NCBI GenBank assembly: GCA_023394965.1
Contig: JAEWZX010000013.1
Location: 62,001 to 126,000, forward strand
DNA: 64,000 nucleotides
Direction: 5' to 3'
Origin: Pseudomonadota bacterium
GTDB lineage: Bacteria; Pseudomonadota; Alphaproteobacteria; Sphingomonadales; Sphingomonadaceae
Part shown: piece by piece, positions 42,921 to 52,062 of the stretch
How positions within the stretch are numbered: position 1 is the stretch's first letter
Layout of the letters: every line of letters begins with the position of its first letter
Program-made: the position numbers and the translations under genes
The notes under the pieces: model-generated
Database searches by the model: none
What the model was told of the DNA's origin: nothing
The model's input: the letters and a program-made list of their open reading frames with translations, nothing else

Positions 42921-44741
42921 TCACTCCACCTCGAACAAATCGGCAAGCTGCTCGATAATCGTCCCGCCCAACTGCTCGACATCCATGATCGTCACCGAGC
43001 GGCGGTAATAGCGCGTCACGTCATGGCCGATGCCAATGGCGGCAAGCTGCACAGGCGATTGCTTCTCGATCCAGTCAATCACCTTGCGCAAGTGGCTTTC
43101 GAGATAGCCGGCTTGGTTGACGCTCAGCGTGCTGTCGTCGACCGGGGCGCCGTCGGAGATGACCATCAGGATGCGGCGGTCTTCGGGGCGGCGGAGCAGG
43201 CGGTCGTGCGCCCAGAGCAGCGCCTCGCCGTCGATGTTTTCCTTCAGCAGCCCTTCGCGCATCATCAGGCCGAGATTGCGGCGCGCGCGGCGCCAGGGTT
43301 CGTCGGCCTTCTTGTAGAGGATGTGGCGCAGATCGTTCAGCCGGCCCGGATTGGCGGGGCGACCGTCGGCGAGCCACAGCTCGCGGCTCTGCCCGCCCTT
43401 CCACGCGCGGGTGGTGAAGCCGAGAATTTCGGTCTTTACCCCGCAGCGTTCCAGCGTGCGGGCAAGAATATCGGCGCTGATCGCGGCGATGCTGATCGGC
43501 CGTCCGCGCATCGATCCCGAATTGTCGATCAGCAGGGTGACGACCGTGTCCTTGAATTCGGTATCACGCTCCATCTTGTAACTGAGTGCATGGCCGGGGC
43601 TGACGACAACGCGGGTGAGGCGCGCCGCATCGAGCAGACCTTCTTCCTGATCAAAATCCCAGCTGCGGTTCTGCTGCGCCATGAGGCGGCGCTGGAGACG
43701 ATTGGCAAGCCGTGTGACCACGCCCTGCAATCCGGCAAGCTGGCTGTCGAGATAGGCGCGCAACCGGTCCAGTTCTTCGTTGTCGCACAGTTCCGGCGCT
43801 TCGACGATCTCGTCGAACTTTTCGGTATAGGCCTTGTATTCGAAAGTCTCAGGCAGATCGGTCCAGGGCCGGTTGGGGCGCACCGGCTGCATGCCTTCTT
43901 CGCCGTCGTCCGACGGATCGCCGTCGGCCATTTCCTGTTCGCCGTCGACATCCTGATCGGCATCGCCATCGGCCTCGCCATCGGTGACTTCGCTGCGGGC
44001 ATCTGCAGCCTGCGGTTCGGCCCCGCCCTCGTCTTCCTCGTCAGTGTCCTGTTCTTCGGGATTCTCACCCTCTTCGTCCTCGCCATCTTCCGCATCGGTC
44101 GGCTCGGGACTGTCCGGTAGGGTGAGGTCGAGATGCCGCAACATATCCAGCGTCAGGTCCTGAAAGGCCCGCTGGTCGTCTAGCGCATCGGCGAGACTGT
44201 CCATATCGGCGCCGATCTTGGCGAGAATATCGTCGCGAACGAGATCGACAGCCGCCTGCGCGCGTTCCGGAATAGCCTCGCCGGTTAGGGCCTCGCGCAG
44301 CATCAGCGAAAGAGCCGTCGGCAGCGGCACATCCTTCGCTTCATCGGCGCGTACTATGGGATCGGAGGCAGTGCGAAGCTTCACCGCCGAGTTCAGATTG
44401 TCGCGAATGCCCGCATAGCGGGTAGAACCGATCGCCTCGTAGCGGACCTGTTCGACGGCATCGTAACAGGCGCGCGCGATGGGCTCTGGCGGCGCGCCCT
44501 TGTTATGCAGCGCTTCGTTGTGATGCCGCAGCCGCAGCGCGAAACTGTCCGCGAAACCGCGCGCCTCGATCGCCTGATCGGGTGGCAGATTACGCCCCGG
44601 CAGCGGGACGCGGAAGTTCTTGCCCGACTGGGCCGGAGCATCCGCGCTCCACGCGACCTCGACCTCGGGCTCGTGCGCAAGTGCGCGCGACGCACTGGTC
44701 AGTGCCTGCTTGAACCGGTCGAGGGGCGTCTGTTCGCTCAT
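42921..44741 (-). CDS. cobT: Cobaltochelatase subunit CobT
   Basis: 606 residues. N-terminal helical part, a long Asp/Glu-rich linker (about 205-290), and a C-terminal von Willebrand A-type domain with MIDAS motif LLIDNSGSMRG. In the aerobic pathway CobT works with CobS and CobN to insert cobalt. Neither partner nor any other cobalamin gene is in this window, and CobT/CobS pairs are common in alphaproteobacteria that lack the pathway, so another chelatase- or chaperone-like role is possible. No strong ribosome binding site is seen. The gene starts 13 bases after the transaldolase stop. Confidence 0.9.
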   Translation of the reverse strand: MSEQTPLDRFKQALTSASRALAHEPEVEVAWSADAPAQSGKNFRVPLPGRNLPPDQAIEARGFADSFALRLRHHNEALHNKGAPPEPIARACYDAVEQVRYEAIGSTRYAGIRDNLNSAVKLRTASDPIVRADEAKDVPLPTALSLMLREALTGEAIPERAQAAVDLVRDDILAKIGADMDSLADALDDQRAFQDLTLDMLRHLDLTLPDSPEPTDAEDGEDEEGENPEEQDTDEEDEGGAEPQAADARSEVTDGEADGDADQDVDGEQEMADGDPSDDGEEGMQPVRPNRPWTDLPETFEYKAYTEKFDEIVEAPELCDNEELDRLRAYLDSQLAGLQGVVTRLANRLQRRLMAQQNRSWDFDQEEGLLDAARLTRVVVSPGHALSYKMERDTEFKDTVVTLLIDNSGSMRGRPISIAAISADILARTLERCGVKTEILGFTTRAWKGGQSRELWLADGRPANPGRLNDLRHILYKKADEPWRRARRNLGLMMREGLLKENIDGEALLWAHDRLLRRPEDRRILMVISDGAPVDDSTLSVNQAGYLESHLRKVIDWIEKQSPVQLAAIGIGHDVTRYYRRSVTIMDVEQLGGTIIEQLADLFEVE

Positions 44742-44754
44742 GTTTCGTGTCGGG

Positions 44755-45414
44755 TTATTGCGTGGGAATGCTCTGGCCGGTCTTCGCCCAATCGGCGACA
44801 AAGCCCTCGATGCCCTTGTCGGTCAGGATGTGTTTGAACAGCCCTTTGATAACAGCAGGGGGCATGGTGGCGACATCGGCGCCGATAAGCGCGCTTTTAA
44901 GCACGTGAACCGGATTGCGAACCGAGGCGACCAGGATTTCCGTGCCGAAATTGTAGTTGTTGTAGATCTGCCGAATGTCGGCGATCAAATCCATGCCGTC
45001 GAAACCATTATCGTCATGCCGCCCAACGAAGGGCGACACGAAGGTCGCCCCCGCCTTAGCAGCAAGCAGCGCCTGATTGGCAGAGAAGCACAGCGTAACG
45101 TTGACCTGCGTACCATCGCCGCTGAGCTTCTTGCAGGTTTTCAGACCGTCAATCGTCAGCGGAACCTTGATGCAGACATTGTCGGCAATCTTGCGCAGCG
45201 TTTCCGCCTCTTTCATCATGGTGTCATGATCGAGCGCGACAACCTCGGCGCTGACCGGACCATCGACGATGTCGCAGATTTCCTTCGTCACTTCCATAAA
45301 GTCGCGGCCCGATTTGGCGATCAGCGAAGGATTGGTCGTGACGCCGTCGAGCAAGCCAGTATCGGCCATTTCCTTGATGTCGGCGATGTCGGCTGTGTCG
45401 ACGAAGAATTTCAT
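44755..45414 (-). CDS. Small transaldolase / fructose-6-phosphate aldolase family
   Basis: 219 residues, the short TalC/FSA type: MKFFVDTADIADIKEM, GVTTNPSLIAKSG, the Schiff-base lysine in CIKVPLT, and SPFVGRHDDNGFDG. The length fits a decameric short transaldolase of the pentose-phosphate route. Its ATG shares ATGA with the upstream sugar-isomerase-like gene. Confidence 0.92.
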   Translation of the reverse strand: MKFFVDTADIADIKEMADTGLLDGVTTNPSLIAKSGRDFMEVTKEICDIVDGPVSAEVVALDHDTMMKEAETLRKIADNVCIKVPLTIDGLKTCKKLSGDGTQVNVTLCFSANQALLAAKAGATFVSPFVGRHDDNGFDGMDLIADIRQIYNNYNFGTEILVASVRNPVHVLKSALIGADVATMPPAVIKGLFKHILTDKGIEGFVADWAKTGQSIPTQ

Positions 45415-46259
45415 GGATTCGCGCTCCGGAAGGCGTTTGCAGATATGTCCTGCTGCAAGGGCATAGCGCGCACCGAGTCAAGGCTTGCTGCAAGGCTGGC
45501 CCACGGATCGGAGGCATCGTCGCGTTCGACAAGGAAGTGACGGACACCCTGCGCCCGCGCCTGGGCGATGCTGTCGGCCATGCGCAATATGCCTTCGCCA
45601 ACATCCGCCATGCCCCCATCGGCTGCCACGTCCTTGAGATGCAGATGCGTTATGCGGTCGGCGTATCGCGCCAGGAAAGCGCGCGGTTCCTCCCCTGCCC
45701 GCGCTAGCCAATATGTATCGAGTTCGAAGCCGATACGCGGATCGAGTTCGTCCATCAGCAGATCGATGGGCCGAACACCGTCGATCGGGACGAATTCGAA
45801 ATCATGGGCGTGATAACCGACACGTATCCCTTCGGACGCGGCTTCCTCGGCGAGCTCGTTCAGGCGCGCCACCCATTCGCCCCATTGCGCCAGGCTCTGT
45901 CGCTGATCCTCTGGCAGCCACGCGAGTATAAGGTCATCGCTGCACAAATCCTTTGCCTGCCCAATCGCTGCAGCGGGATCGACACGCAAGGTTTCCCAAT
46001 CGGCATGAACCGCCGCCACCGCCATTCCGAGCGACTGAACTTCGGCACAAAGCACCTGCGGCTCAGCGCCGTAAACTCCCGCAAACTCGACTTCGCGATA
46101 TCCCAGCCGGGCGACGCGTCGCAGCGCGGCGTGGGGATCGGCCGCCATAGCCTCACGAATGGTGTACAGCTGGACACCGATGGGAAAGTCCGAATCCGCA
46201 GCTGGGGTGGTGCAAGCAGCAGTTGCAGCCAGCAAGAACGGGACAAGCACGAATCGCAT
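45411..46259 (-). CDS. Sugar phosphate isomerase/epimerase-like lipoprotein
   Basis: 282 residues. A lipoprotein signal (VLVPFLLAATAACTT) precedes a TIM-barrel AP-endonuclease-2-like domain with IGVQLYTIREAM, GYREVEFAGVYG, VGYHAHDFEF, FELDTYWLARAG and THLHLKDV, the last group being metal-ligand positions. It is therefore exported, unlike most isomerases of this family; related exported proteins exist in Bacteroidetes and sphingomonads. It is coupled by ATGA to the transaldolase gene, hinting at sugar metabolism. Confidence 0.85.
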   Translation of the reverse strand: MRFVLVPFLLAATAACTTPAADSDFPIGVQLYTIREAMAADPHAALRRVARLGYREVEFAGVYGAEPQVLCAEVQSLGMAVAAVHADWETLRVDPAAAIGQAKDLCSDDLILAWLPEDQRQSLAQWGEWVARLNELAEEAASEGIRVGYHAHDFEFVPIDGVRPIDLLMDELDPRIGFELDTYWLARAGEEPRAFLARYADRITHLHLKDVAADGGMADVGEGILRMADSIAQARAQGVRHFLVERDDASDPWASLAASLDSVRAMPLQQDISANAFRSANP

Positions 46260-46306
46260 GGCTCTTCTATGCCAGCCCGCCCGTTCCAGGCACAGCACCC
46301 CAATAG

Positions 46307-47002
46307 TCAGTATCGGGGTGCTGTCCCGAAGACACCGATAATCAACGGGTCACGCGTCGACCTCGGGTCGCGGCGGATGGCAGCTTCTTCTGCCCCGATT
46401 TCGCGCCAGATAGTGTTATCGACCGTGGTTGCGAAGCGATTGGTCGCGCCGGCAAGATCTACTCCAGTCAGTCCGCGGATCAATTCACCCACCAGCGGGT
46501 CCTGCGCAACGCGCATGGCCTGTCCCAATTCAGGAACCATCGCTTCGACCAGCGTGGTGCCCATCGATCCGCGCAGGAAAGAAGTTGCAGCGTTTGGGCC
46601 GCCACGCACAAGATCGATGGCATTGTTAATGCCGATCACCCGCACGGCATCGGTTACCAGGGGTGCTGCCCGTTCGGCGCCTTCATAGGCAATATCGCCG
46701 AACGCCTGTTCCAGCCGGGACTTGAACAAAGCCGATGTGAGTATGCGGGACAGCACATCGCCCCTTGCGCCCAACAAGCCATCGAAACCGATCTGCGCGA
46801 CCTGTTCATCCCAGAAGCCGCCGCCCTGCAACATACGGGCGAAAGCGCGCTCGCTGGAAAGAAACAGGATACGCTGAACAGCGTCGACGAGAGAGTAGCC
46901 AGGCACGGAGGCGCAGGCCGGCAGAAGCAGCAAACCGCCTGATGCCGCCATACCGCCAAGCAAAGCGCGGCGACCAGTGGGTTTCGCAAGAATATCGTTC
47001 AT
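46307..47002 (-). CDS. DUF4197 family protein, exported
   Basis: 231 residues. The leader GRRALLGGMAASGGLLLLPACAS combines a twin-arginine-like start with a lipobox-like LPAC, so Tat/lipoprotein export is plausible. The helical DUF4197 domain follows (FKSRLEQAFGDIAYEGAERAAPLVTDAVR). The function is unknown. GAGGA lies eight bases before the chosen ATG; an ATG five codons earlier is possible. It is divergent from priA. Confidence 0.82.
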   Translation of the reverse strand: MNDILAKPTGRRALLGGMAASGGLLLLPACASVPGYSLVDAVQRILFLSSERAFARMLQGGGFWDEQVAQIGFDGLLGARGDVLSRILTSALFKSRLEQAFGDIAYEGAERAAPLVTDAVRVIGINNAIDLVRGGPNAATSFLRGSMGTTLVEAMVPELGQAMRVAQDPLVGELIRGLTGVDLAGATNRFATTVDNTIWREIGAEEAAIRRDPRSTRDPLIIGVFGTAPRY

Positions 47003-47067
47003 ATCATTGGTCCTCATTGCATCCCACCCTTGTTTCCTTAGCCTTGCGCCGCCCATATGGCCGGGCG

Positions 47068-49233
47068 ATGAACCGCGTCCGCTGCCTTGTCCTCAATGCT
47101 GCCTTGGGGCCCCTTGATTACAAGGTGCCGGAAGGCCTGACAGTCGAACCCGGTTCGGTGGTCGAATGCCCGCTTGGCCCACGCACCGTGATCGGTATCG
47201 TTTGGGAGGCAGAACGACTGCCCGGCAACGAGGTTCCGGTCGAGAAACTGCGCAACATCAGGGGGGTACTGCCGGTCCCCCCACTTTCGGCTCCTCTGCG
47301 CCGCCTCATCGAATGGACCGCCGATTATTACGTCGCGTCGCTAGCCGCGGTGGCGCGGATGGCGCTTTCGTCGGGCGGTGCCCTTAAAGGGCCTGCAACA
47401 ATGACCGAATATCGCCTGACCGGCGGCATGCCTGAACGCATGACGCCGCAGCGGCAGGTAGCGATCGAAGCGCTCGAAGGCGAACAGGCAAACATCCGCG
47501 AACTGTCGGTGATTGCAGGCGTGTCCGAAGGCGTCTTACGCGGGCTTGTGAACCAGGGTGTGCTGGAACCCGTAGAAGTCGACTGCGACAGACCTTATGA
47601 CACTGCCCGGCCAGACTATGTCCACGTCGACCTGAGCGACGAGCAACGCAAGGTTTCGGCTATTTTCTCGGAAGCCGTGCGCAGGCGCGAATTTGCACCG
47701 TTCCTGCTCGACGGAGTTACGGGGTCGGGCAAGACTGAAACCTATTTCGAACCGGTCGCAGAAGCTCTTCGCATGGGAAAACAAGTCCTCGTATTGCTCC
47801 CGGAAATCGCACTGACGGAGAATTTCCTCCACCGTTTCGAAGAACGATTCGGCGCTGCGCCGGTCCTGTGGCACTCGTCACTCAAATCGACCGAGCGTAG
47901 GCGAGCCTATCGCGCAGTTTCGGAAGGAACCGCGCAGGTCGTGGTCGGCGCGCGGTCGGCGCTCTACCTGCCGTTCGCCAGACTGGGACTGATCGTCGTC
48001 GACGAAGCGCATGAAACCAGCTTCAAACAGGAAGACGGCGTGCGCTACAACGCGCGCGATGTGGCCGTAATGCGGGGCCATTTCGAAAAAGTGCCGGTCA
48101 TACTCGCCAGCGCCACACCGGCTCTGGAAAGCCTGCAGATGGCGGAAAGCGGGATCTACCGAAAGGTCGAGCTGCCGAGCCGGTTCGGCGGCGCGGAACT
48201 GCCCGCGATCGACACAATCGATCTGACCGAAGAAAAACCGCCCCGTGGCATGTGGCTGGCGCAACGGCTGGTGGACGGGATCGAGGAACGGCTGGAGCGC
48301 GGCGAACAATCGCTCCTGTTCCTGAACCGGCGCGGCTATGCACCGCTGACCCTGTGTCGCAATTGCGGTTTCCGCTACCAATGCCCAAATTGCAGCGCCT
48401 GGCTGGTCGAACACCGGTTCACTCATCGTCTCGCCTGCCACCATTGCGGACATGAAGCCCCCGCCCCGCAGGCGTGCACGGAGTGCGGCGAACCCGATTG
48501 CCTGGTGGCCTGCGGTCCAGGTGTCGAACGCATCGCCGACGAAGTCGCAGAAAGATTGCCGCAGGCGCGCGTGTTCGTTGCCACATCCGATACGCTGAAT
48601 TCACCCGGCCGAGCCGCCGAATTCATCGCTGCCGTAGAGGCACGAGAGGTGGACGTGATTGTCGGCACACAACTGGTAACCAAAGGGTTTCACTTCCCCG
48701 AACTGACGCTGGTGGGGGTTGTCGATGCCGATCTGGGCCTCGAAGGGGGAGATCTGCGTGCGGGTGAGCGCACCTATCAGCAGGTGGCTCAGGTTGCTGG
48801 GCGCGCCGGACGGGGATCGAAACCGGGCAATGTCCTGATCCAGACGCGGCACCCGGATGCACCAGTGATTGCCGCTCTCGCCGCCGGTGACCGGGACGCC
48901 TTTTACTCGGCAGAGACAGAGATGCGGCGCGAGGCTGGAGCGCCACCCTTCGGGCGCTGGGCTTCAATTATCGTATCTTCCGAAGACGATGGTGAAGCAC
49001 GTGAGGCCGCAAACCGCATCGGAGCCTTCCGCCCCCATATTGACGAGTGCCTGATCCTGGGCCCTGCCCCCGCACCGATGGCCCTGCTTCGCGGCCGGTA
49101 CCGCTACCGTTTCCTCATCAATGCCCGCCGTAGCGTGCAACTGCAGGACGTCATCCGCCGCTGGCTGACACAGGTCAATCACCCGGCTGGGGTACGTGTG
49201 GCGGTAGATATAGACCCTTACAGTTTCGTCTAG
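47068..49233 (+). CDS. priA: Primosomal protein N' (PriA helicase)
   Basis: Replication-restart helicase, 721 residues. It has the N-terminal 3'-DNA-binding domain (LDYKVPEGLTVEPGSVV), Walker A GVTGSGKTETYF, DEAH box VVDEAHETSFKQED, and the zinc-binding insertion with CRNCGFRYQCPNC, CHHCGHEA and CTECGEPDC. Upstream in-frame codons lie in the opposing DUF4197 gene and are rejected. The stop shares CTAG with the convergent hxlR gene. Confidence 0.95.
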   Translation: MNRVRCLVLNAALGPLDYKVPEGLTVEPGSVVECPLGPRTVIGIVWEAERLPGNEVPVEKLRNIRGVLPVPPLSAPLRRLIEWTADYYVASLAAVARMALSSGGALKGPATMTEYRLTGGMPERMTPQRQVAIEALEGEQANIRELSVIAGVSEGVLRGLVNQGVLEPVEVDCDRPYDTARPDYVHVDLSDEQRKVSAIFSEAVRRREFAPFLLDGVTGSGKTETYFEPVAEALRMGKQVLVLLPEIALTENFLHRFEERFGAAPVLWHSSLKSTERRRAYRAVSEGTAQVVVGARSALYLPFARLGLIVVDEAHETSFKQEDGVRYNARDVAVMRGHFEKVPVILASATPALESLQMAESGIYRKVELPSRFGGAELPAIDTIDLTEEKPPRGMWLAQRLVDGIEERLERGEQSLLFLNRRGYAPLTLCRNCGFRYQCPNCSAWLVEHRFTHRLACHHCGHEAPAPQACTECGEPDCLVACGPGVERIADEVAERLPQARVFVATSDTLNSPGRAAEFIAAVEAREVDVIVGTQLVTKGFHFPELTLVGVVDADLGLEGGDLRAGERTYQQVAQVAGRAGRGSKPGNVLIQTRHPDAPVIAALAAGDRDAFYSAETEMRREAGAPPFGRWASIIVSSEDDGEAREAANRIGAFRPHIDECLILGPAPAPMALLRGRYRYRFLINARRSVQLQDVIRRWLTQVNHPAGVRVAVDIDPYSFV

Positions 49234-49655
49234 TCCTGTCCGCCGTCGTAGACTGCTCGAGCAGCGTGGACTTTGCCGATGTTGGCAATCGCCCAATTGC
49301 CCAGCCGTGCGACGGGATCGCACAACGATTTCCCGAGGGGAGTAAGTGCATAGTCAACCCGGGGCGGGACGGACGGTGTCACCGCGCGGCTTACGAGCCC
49401 GTCCCGTTCGAGCCCGCGCAGTGTGCGCGTGAGCATTCGTTGTGAAATTCCCGGAATACCGCGGCGCAATTCATTGAACCGGCGCGAACCATCGGCCAAG
49501 GCCATGACCACGCGAACCGACCATTTGTCGCCTACACGGGCAAGAATGTCGTTCACCGCGGTACATTGGGGTGCATCGTGAACCTCAAGGGTTACACCGA
49601 TGTCCCTATCGGACAGCGAAGTGCCTTCTTGCGCAATTTGGGGTGCAGTTTCCAT
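49230..49655 (-). CDS. HxlR family transcriptional regulator
   Basis: 141-residue winged-helix regulator: CTAVNDILARVGDKWSVRVVMAL, RRFNELRRGIPGISQRMLTRTLRGLERDGLVSR. A Cys (Cys31 in DAPQCTAV) sits at the position used for redox sensing in YodB/HypR-type members. It is divergent from an azoreductase gene with 41 bases between starts, the arrangement known for yodB-azoR control in Bacillus. GGAGG precedes its ATG. Confidence 0.9.
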   Translation of the reverse strand: METAPQIAQEGTSLSDRDIGVTLEVHDAPQCTAVNDILARVGDKWSVRVVMALADGSRRFNELRRGIPGISQRMLTRTLRGLERDGLVSRAVTPSVPPRVDYALTPLGKSLCDPVARLGNWAIANIGKVHAARAVYDGGQD

Positions 49656-49665
49656 ATAGCCTCCA

Positions 49666-49682
49666 AGTTATCATTAGTAACT
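49666..49682. promoter_or_regulatory. Candidate HxlR operator AGTTA-N7-TAACT
   Basis: A 17-base inverted repeat, AGTTA TCATTAG TAACT, lies in the middle of the 41-base gap between the divergent hxlR and azoreductase starts. The size and position suit a HxlR-family dimer binding site controlling both genes. Assignment is by position only. Confidence 0.5.
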
Positions 49683-49696
49683 ATGGAGTTCCCAAA

Positions 49697-50293
49697 GTGC
49701 AAATTCTTCGCATCGACAGTTCGACCACGGGCGATCAATCCATCAGCCGCCAGCTGACGGATGAACTGGTTGCTCATTTCACCGCAAAGCATCCCGAAGC
49801 GACGGTCGTCACACGCGATCTCGTCAAGGAGCCGCTGGCACATATCGATCCCATCACCACCAAGGCGATCCGCACTGCCCCTGAAACGCATGAGGAAGCC
49901 GTGGCAGCTGCCTATCCCGACCAGCGCGCGGTTCTCGACGAATTTCTCGCCAGCGACATCGTGATCGTCGGCGCGCCCATGTACAACTTCACCATTCCGT
50001 CGCAGCTCAAGGCATGGCTTGACCGGCTTGGTATGCCTGGCGTTACGTTCAGATATTCCGAAGCGGGCCCGGAAGGGCTGGCCGGTGGCCGCAAGGTCGT
50101 GATCGCTTCCGCACGTGGCGGTGAGTATTCGAACGATCTGATGGCGGAAAATCAGGAAAGCCTGCTGGCGACATTCTTCGGCTTTATCGGCGTGGACGAT
50201 CTCGACTTCATTCGCGTCGAGAAAACCGGCTTCGGTCCCGATGCCATCGAAGCGGGCCTGGCCGCCGCAAAGCAGGAAATCGCCAAGCTCTGA
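49697..50293 (+). CDS. azoR: FMN-dependent NADH-azoreductase
   Basis: 198-residue flavodoxin-like quinone/azo reductase: VQILRIDSSTTGDQSISRQL, then PMYNFTIPSQLKAWLDR for FMN binding, and SARGGEYS. The GTG start has GGAG eight bases upstream; no in-frame ATG exists near it. It is divergent from hxlR, so it is probably induced by quinones or electrophiles. The transcript runs toward the photolyase gene. Confidence 0.92.
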   Translation: MQILRIDSSTTGDQSISRQLTDELVAHFTAKHPEATVVTRDLVKEPLAHIDPITTKAIRTAPETHEEAVAAAYPDQRAVLDEFLASDIVIVGAPMYNFTIPSQLKAWLDRLGMPGVTFRYSEAGPEGLAGGRKVVIASARGGEYSNDLMAENQESLLATFFGFIGVDDLDFIRVEKTGFGPDAIEAGLAAAKQEIAKL

Positions 50294-50308
50294 GGCACCA
50301 AGACGAGC

Positions 50309-50336
50309 GCCGGGCATTGCAAATGGCATGCCCGGC
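50309..50336 (+). promoter_or_regulatory. Hairpin spanning the photolyase start codon
   Basis: A perfect nine-base inverted repeat, GCCGGGCAT / ATGCCCGGC, with a ten-base loop starts 16 bases after the azoR stop. The 3' arm begins exactly with the ATG of the photolyase gene. It could end azoR transcripts or hide the downstream start codon. Confidence 0.5.
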
Positions 50337-51887
50337 CCCGTTCTCGTACCGATCCTTGGCGATCAACTGTCGCGCGATCTCGCTTCGATTCGTGGACGCG
50401 CCAAAAACGACACCGTCATTCTGATGATGGAGGTGTGGGACGAGGCAACTTACGTCAAACATCACAAACAGAAGATTGTTCTGATCTTCTCTGCCATGCG
50501 CCATTTCGCAAAAGAACTGCGCGATGCCGGCTGGGCGGTCGATTATGTCAAGCTGGACAATCCCGACAATGCAGGCAGCTTCACCGGCGAGTTGGCGCGC
50601 GCTGTCGAAGAGCATTCGCCACGCCTCATAAGCGCCGTAGAATCCGGGGAGTGGCGTGTACGGCAGGCCATGGATCAATGGCCGGACAAGTTCTCCTGCG
50701 AAGTCGATATCCTGCGTGACGATCGCTTTATCTGCCCGCAATCGGAATTCGACGCCTGGGCAGAAGACCGCACGGAACTGCGGATGGAATTTTTCTACCG
50801 CGAGATGCGCCGCAAGACCGGTCTTCTTATGAACGGAGACAAACCGGAGGGTGGCGAGTGGAATTACGACAGCGAAAACCGGCGACCTCCTAAAGAAAGG
50901 ATGGCAGGCCCCGAACGGCCGACATTCGAACCCGACAGCATAACGCAGGAAGTTATCGTATTGGTCGAGGAACGCTTCCCCGATCATTTCGGCAAACTCG
51001 ATAATTTCGGATGGCCGGTGACGCGGCATGATGCGGAAGACGCCGCAGAGGCATTCTTTACAGACCGTATCGAGCTATTTGGCCCTTATCAGGATGCGAT
51101 GGTGGCGGGACAGGACGATCTGTTCCACTCCATGCTGTCCACCAGCATCAATCTCGGCCTGCTCGACCCGCTCCAGCTCTGCCAGCGAGCGGAGCGAGCC
51201 TATAAGGACGGCACGGCACCACTCAATTCGGTCGAGGGCTTCATTCGCCAGATCATTGGGTGGCGCGAATATGTCCGAGGATTCTACTGGCACCAGATGC
51301 CGCATCTGCAAAAAGCCAATGCGCTAAACGCACAGCGCGGCCTGCCCGAATTCTACTGGACTGGCGAAACCGACATGGCCTGCCTGGCCGATGCGATCCG
51401 ATCCACCCGAGACAATGCGCATGCGCATCATATCCAGCGATTGATGGTGCTGGGGAATTTTGCACTGTTGGCGGGAATTAATCCGCGAGATGTGCAGGAC
51501 TGGTTTCTGGTGGTCTATGCAGACGCTTACGAATGGGTCGAACTGCCCAATGTGGCTGCGATGATCCTTTATGCGGATGGCGGCAAGCTGGCCTCCAAAC
51601 CCTATGCAGCCAGCGCCAACTACATCAACAAGATGAGCAATTACTGCTCGAACTGCGCATACTCGCCAAGCAGGAAAACGGGCGATGGTGCCTGCCCGTT
51701 CAACGGGCTCTATTGGTATTTCATGCACCGCCACAGAGATAGGCTGGAAAAGAACCAACGCGTCGGTCGTATCTATGCCAATTGGGACCGTATGGGCTCG
51801 GAACGCCAGCAGGAATATCTCGAAAGCGCTCAGGCCTTTCTCGACACCCTCACGCCAGCAAAGCCTGGCTGGGCGCGCCCTTCATAA
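50328..51887 (+). CDS. Iron-sulfur (PhrB-type) cryptochrome/photolyase
   Basis: 519 residues, FeS-BCP group of bacterial (6-4) photolyases. Four cysteines at 352, 440, 443 and 456 reproduce the spacing of the 4Fe-4S ligands of Agrobacterium PhrB (350, 438, 441, 454). Other marks are VPILGDQLS at the start, GWREYVRGFYW, AHHIQRLMVLGNFALL and the FAD-proximal DWFLVVYADAYEWVELPN. It repairs UV damage or acts as a blue-light receptor. No ribosome binding site precedes the ATG, which lies in a hairpin arm. Confidence 0.93.
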   Translation: MPGPVLVPILGDQLSRDLASIRGRAKNDTVILMMEVWDEATYVKHHKQKIVLIFSAMRHFAKELRDAGWAVDYVKLDNPDNAGSFTGELARAVEEHSPRLISAVESGEWRVRQAMDQWPDKFSCEVDILRDDRFICPQSEFDAWAEDRTELRMEFFYREMRRKTGLLMNGDKPEGGEWNYDSENRRPPKERMAGPERPTFEPDSITQEVIVLVEERFPDHFGKLDNFGWPVTRHDAEDAAEAFFTDRIELFGPYQDAMVAGQDDLFHSMLSTSINLGLLDPLQLCQRAERAYKDGTAPLNSVEGFIRQIIGWREYVRGFYWHQMPHLQKANALNAQRGLPEFYWTGETDMACLADAIRSTRDNAHAHHIQRLMVLGNFALLAGINPRDVQDWFLVVYADAYEWVELPNVAAMILYADGGKLASKPYAASANYINKMSNYCSNCAYSPSRKTGDGACPFNGLYWYFMHRHRDRLEKNQRVGRIYANWDRMGSERQQEYLESAQAFLDTLTPAKPGWARPS

Positions 51888-52062
51888 TCCAAACCCGAAG
51901 GGCCGGAGCTGTCACCTCATCCCAGATATGGCTCAGATCACCGACTCGTCTGGAGACATATCGGGCGATGTTCATTTGCGCATCAGGTCTGCCTGAACAC
52001 CAGCGCCGACCCGCGGACCTGCGCCGCATCTGGACCATAATGGACAAAGGGGGCCGGATTGC

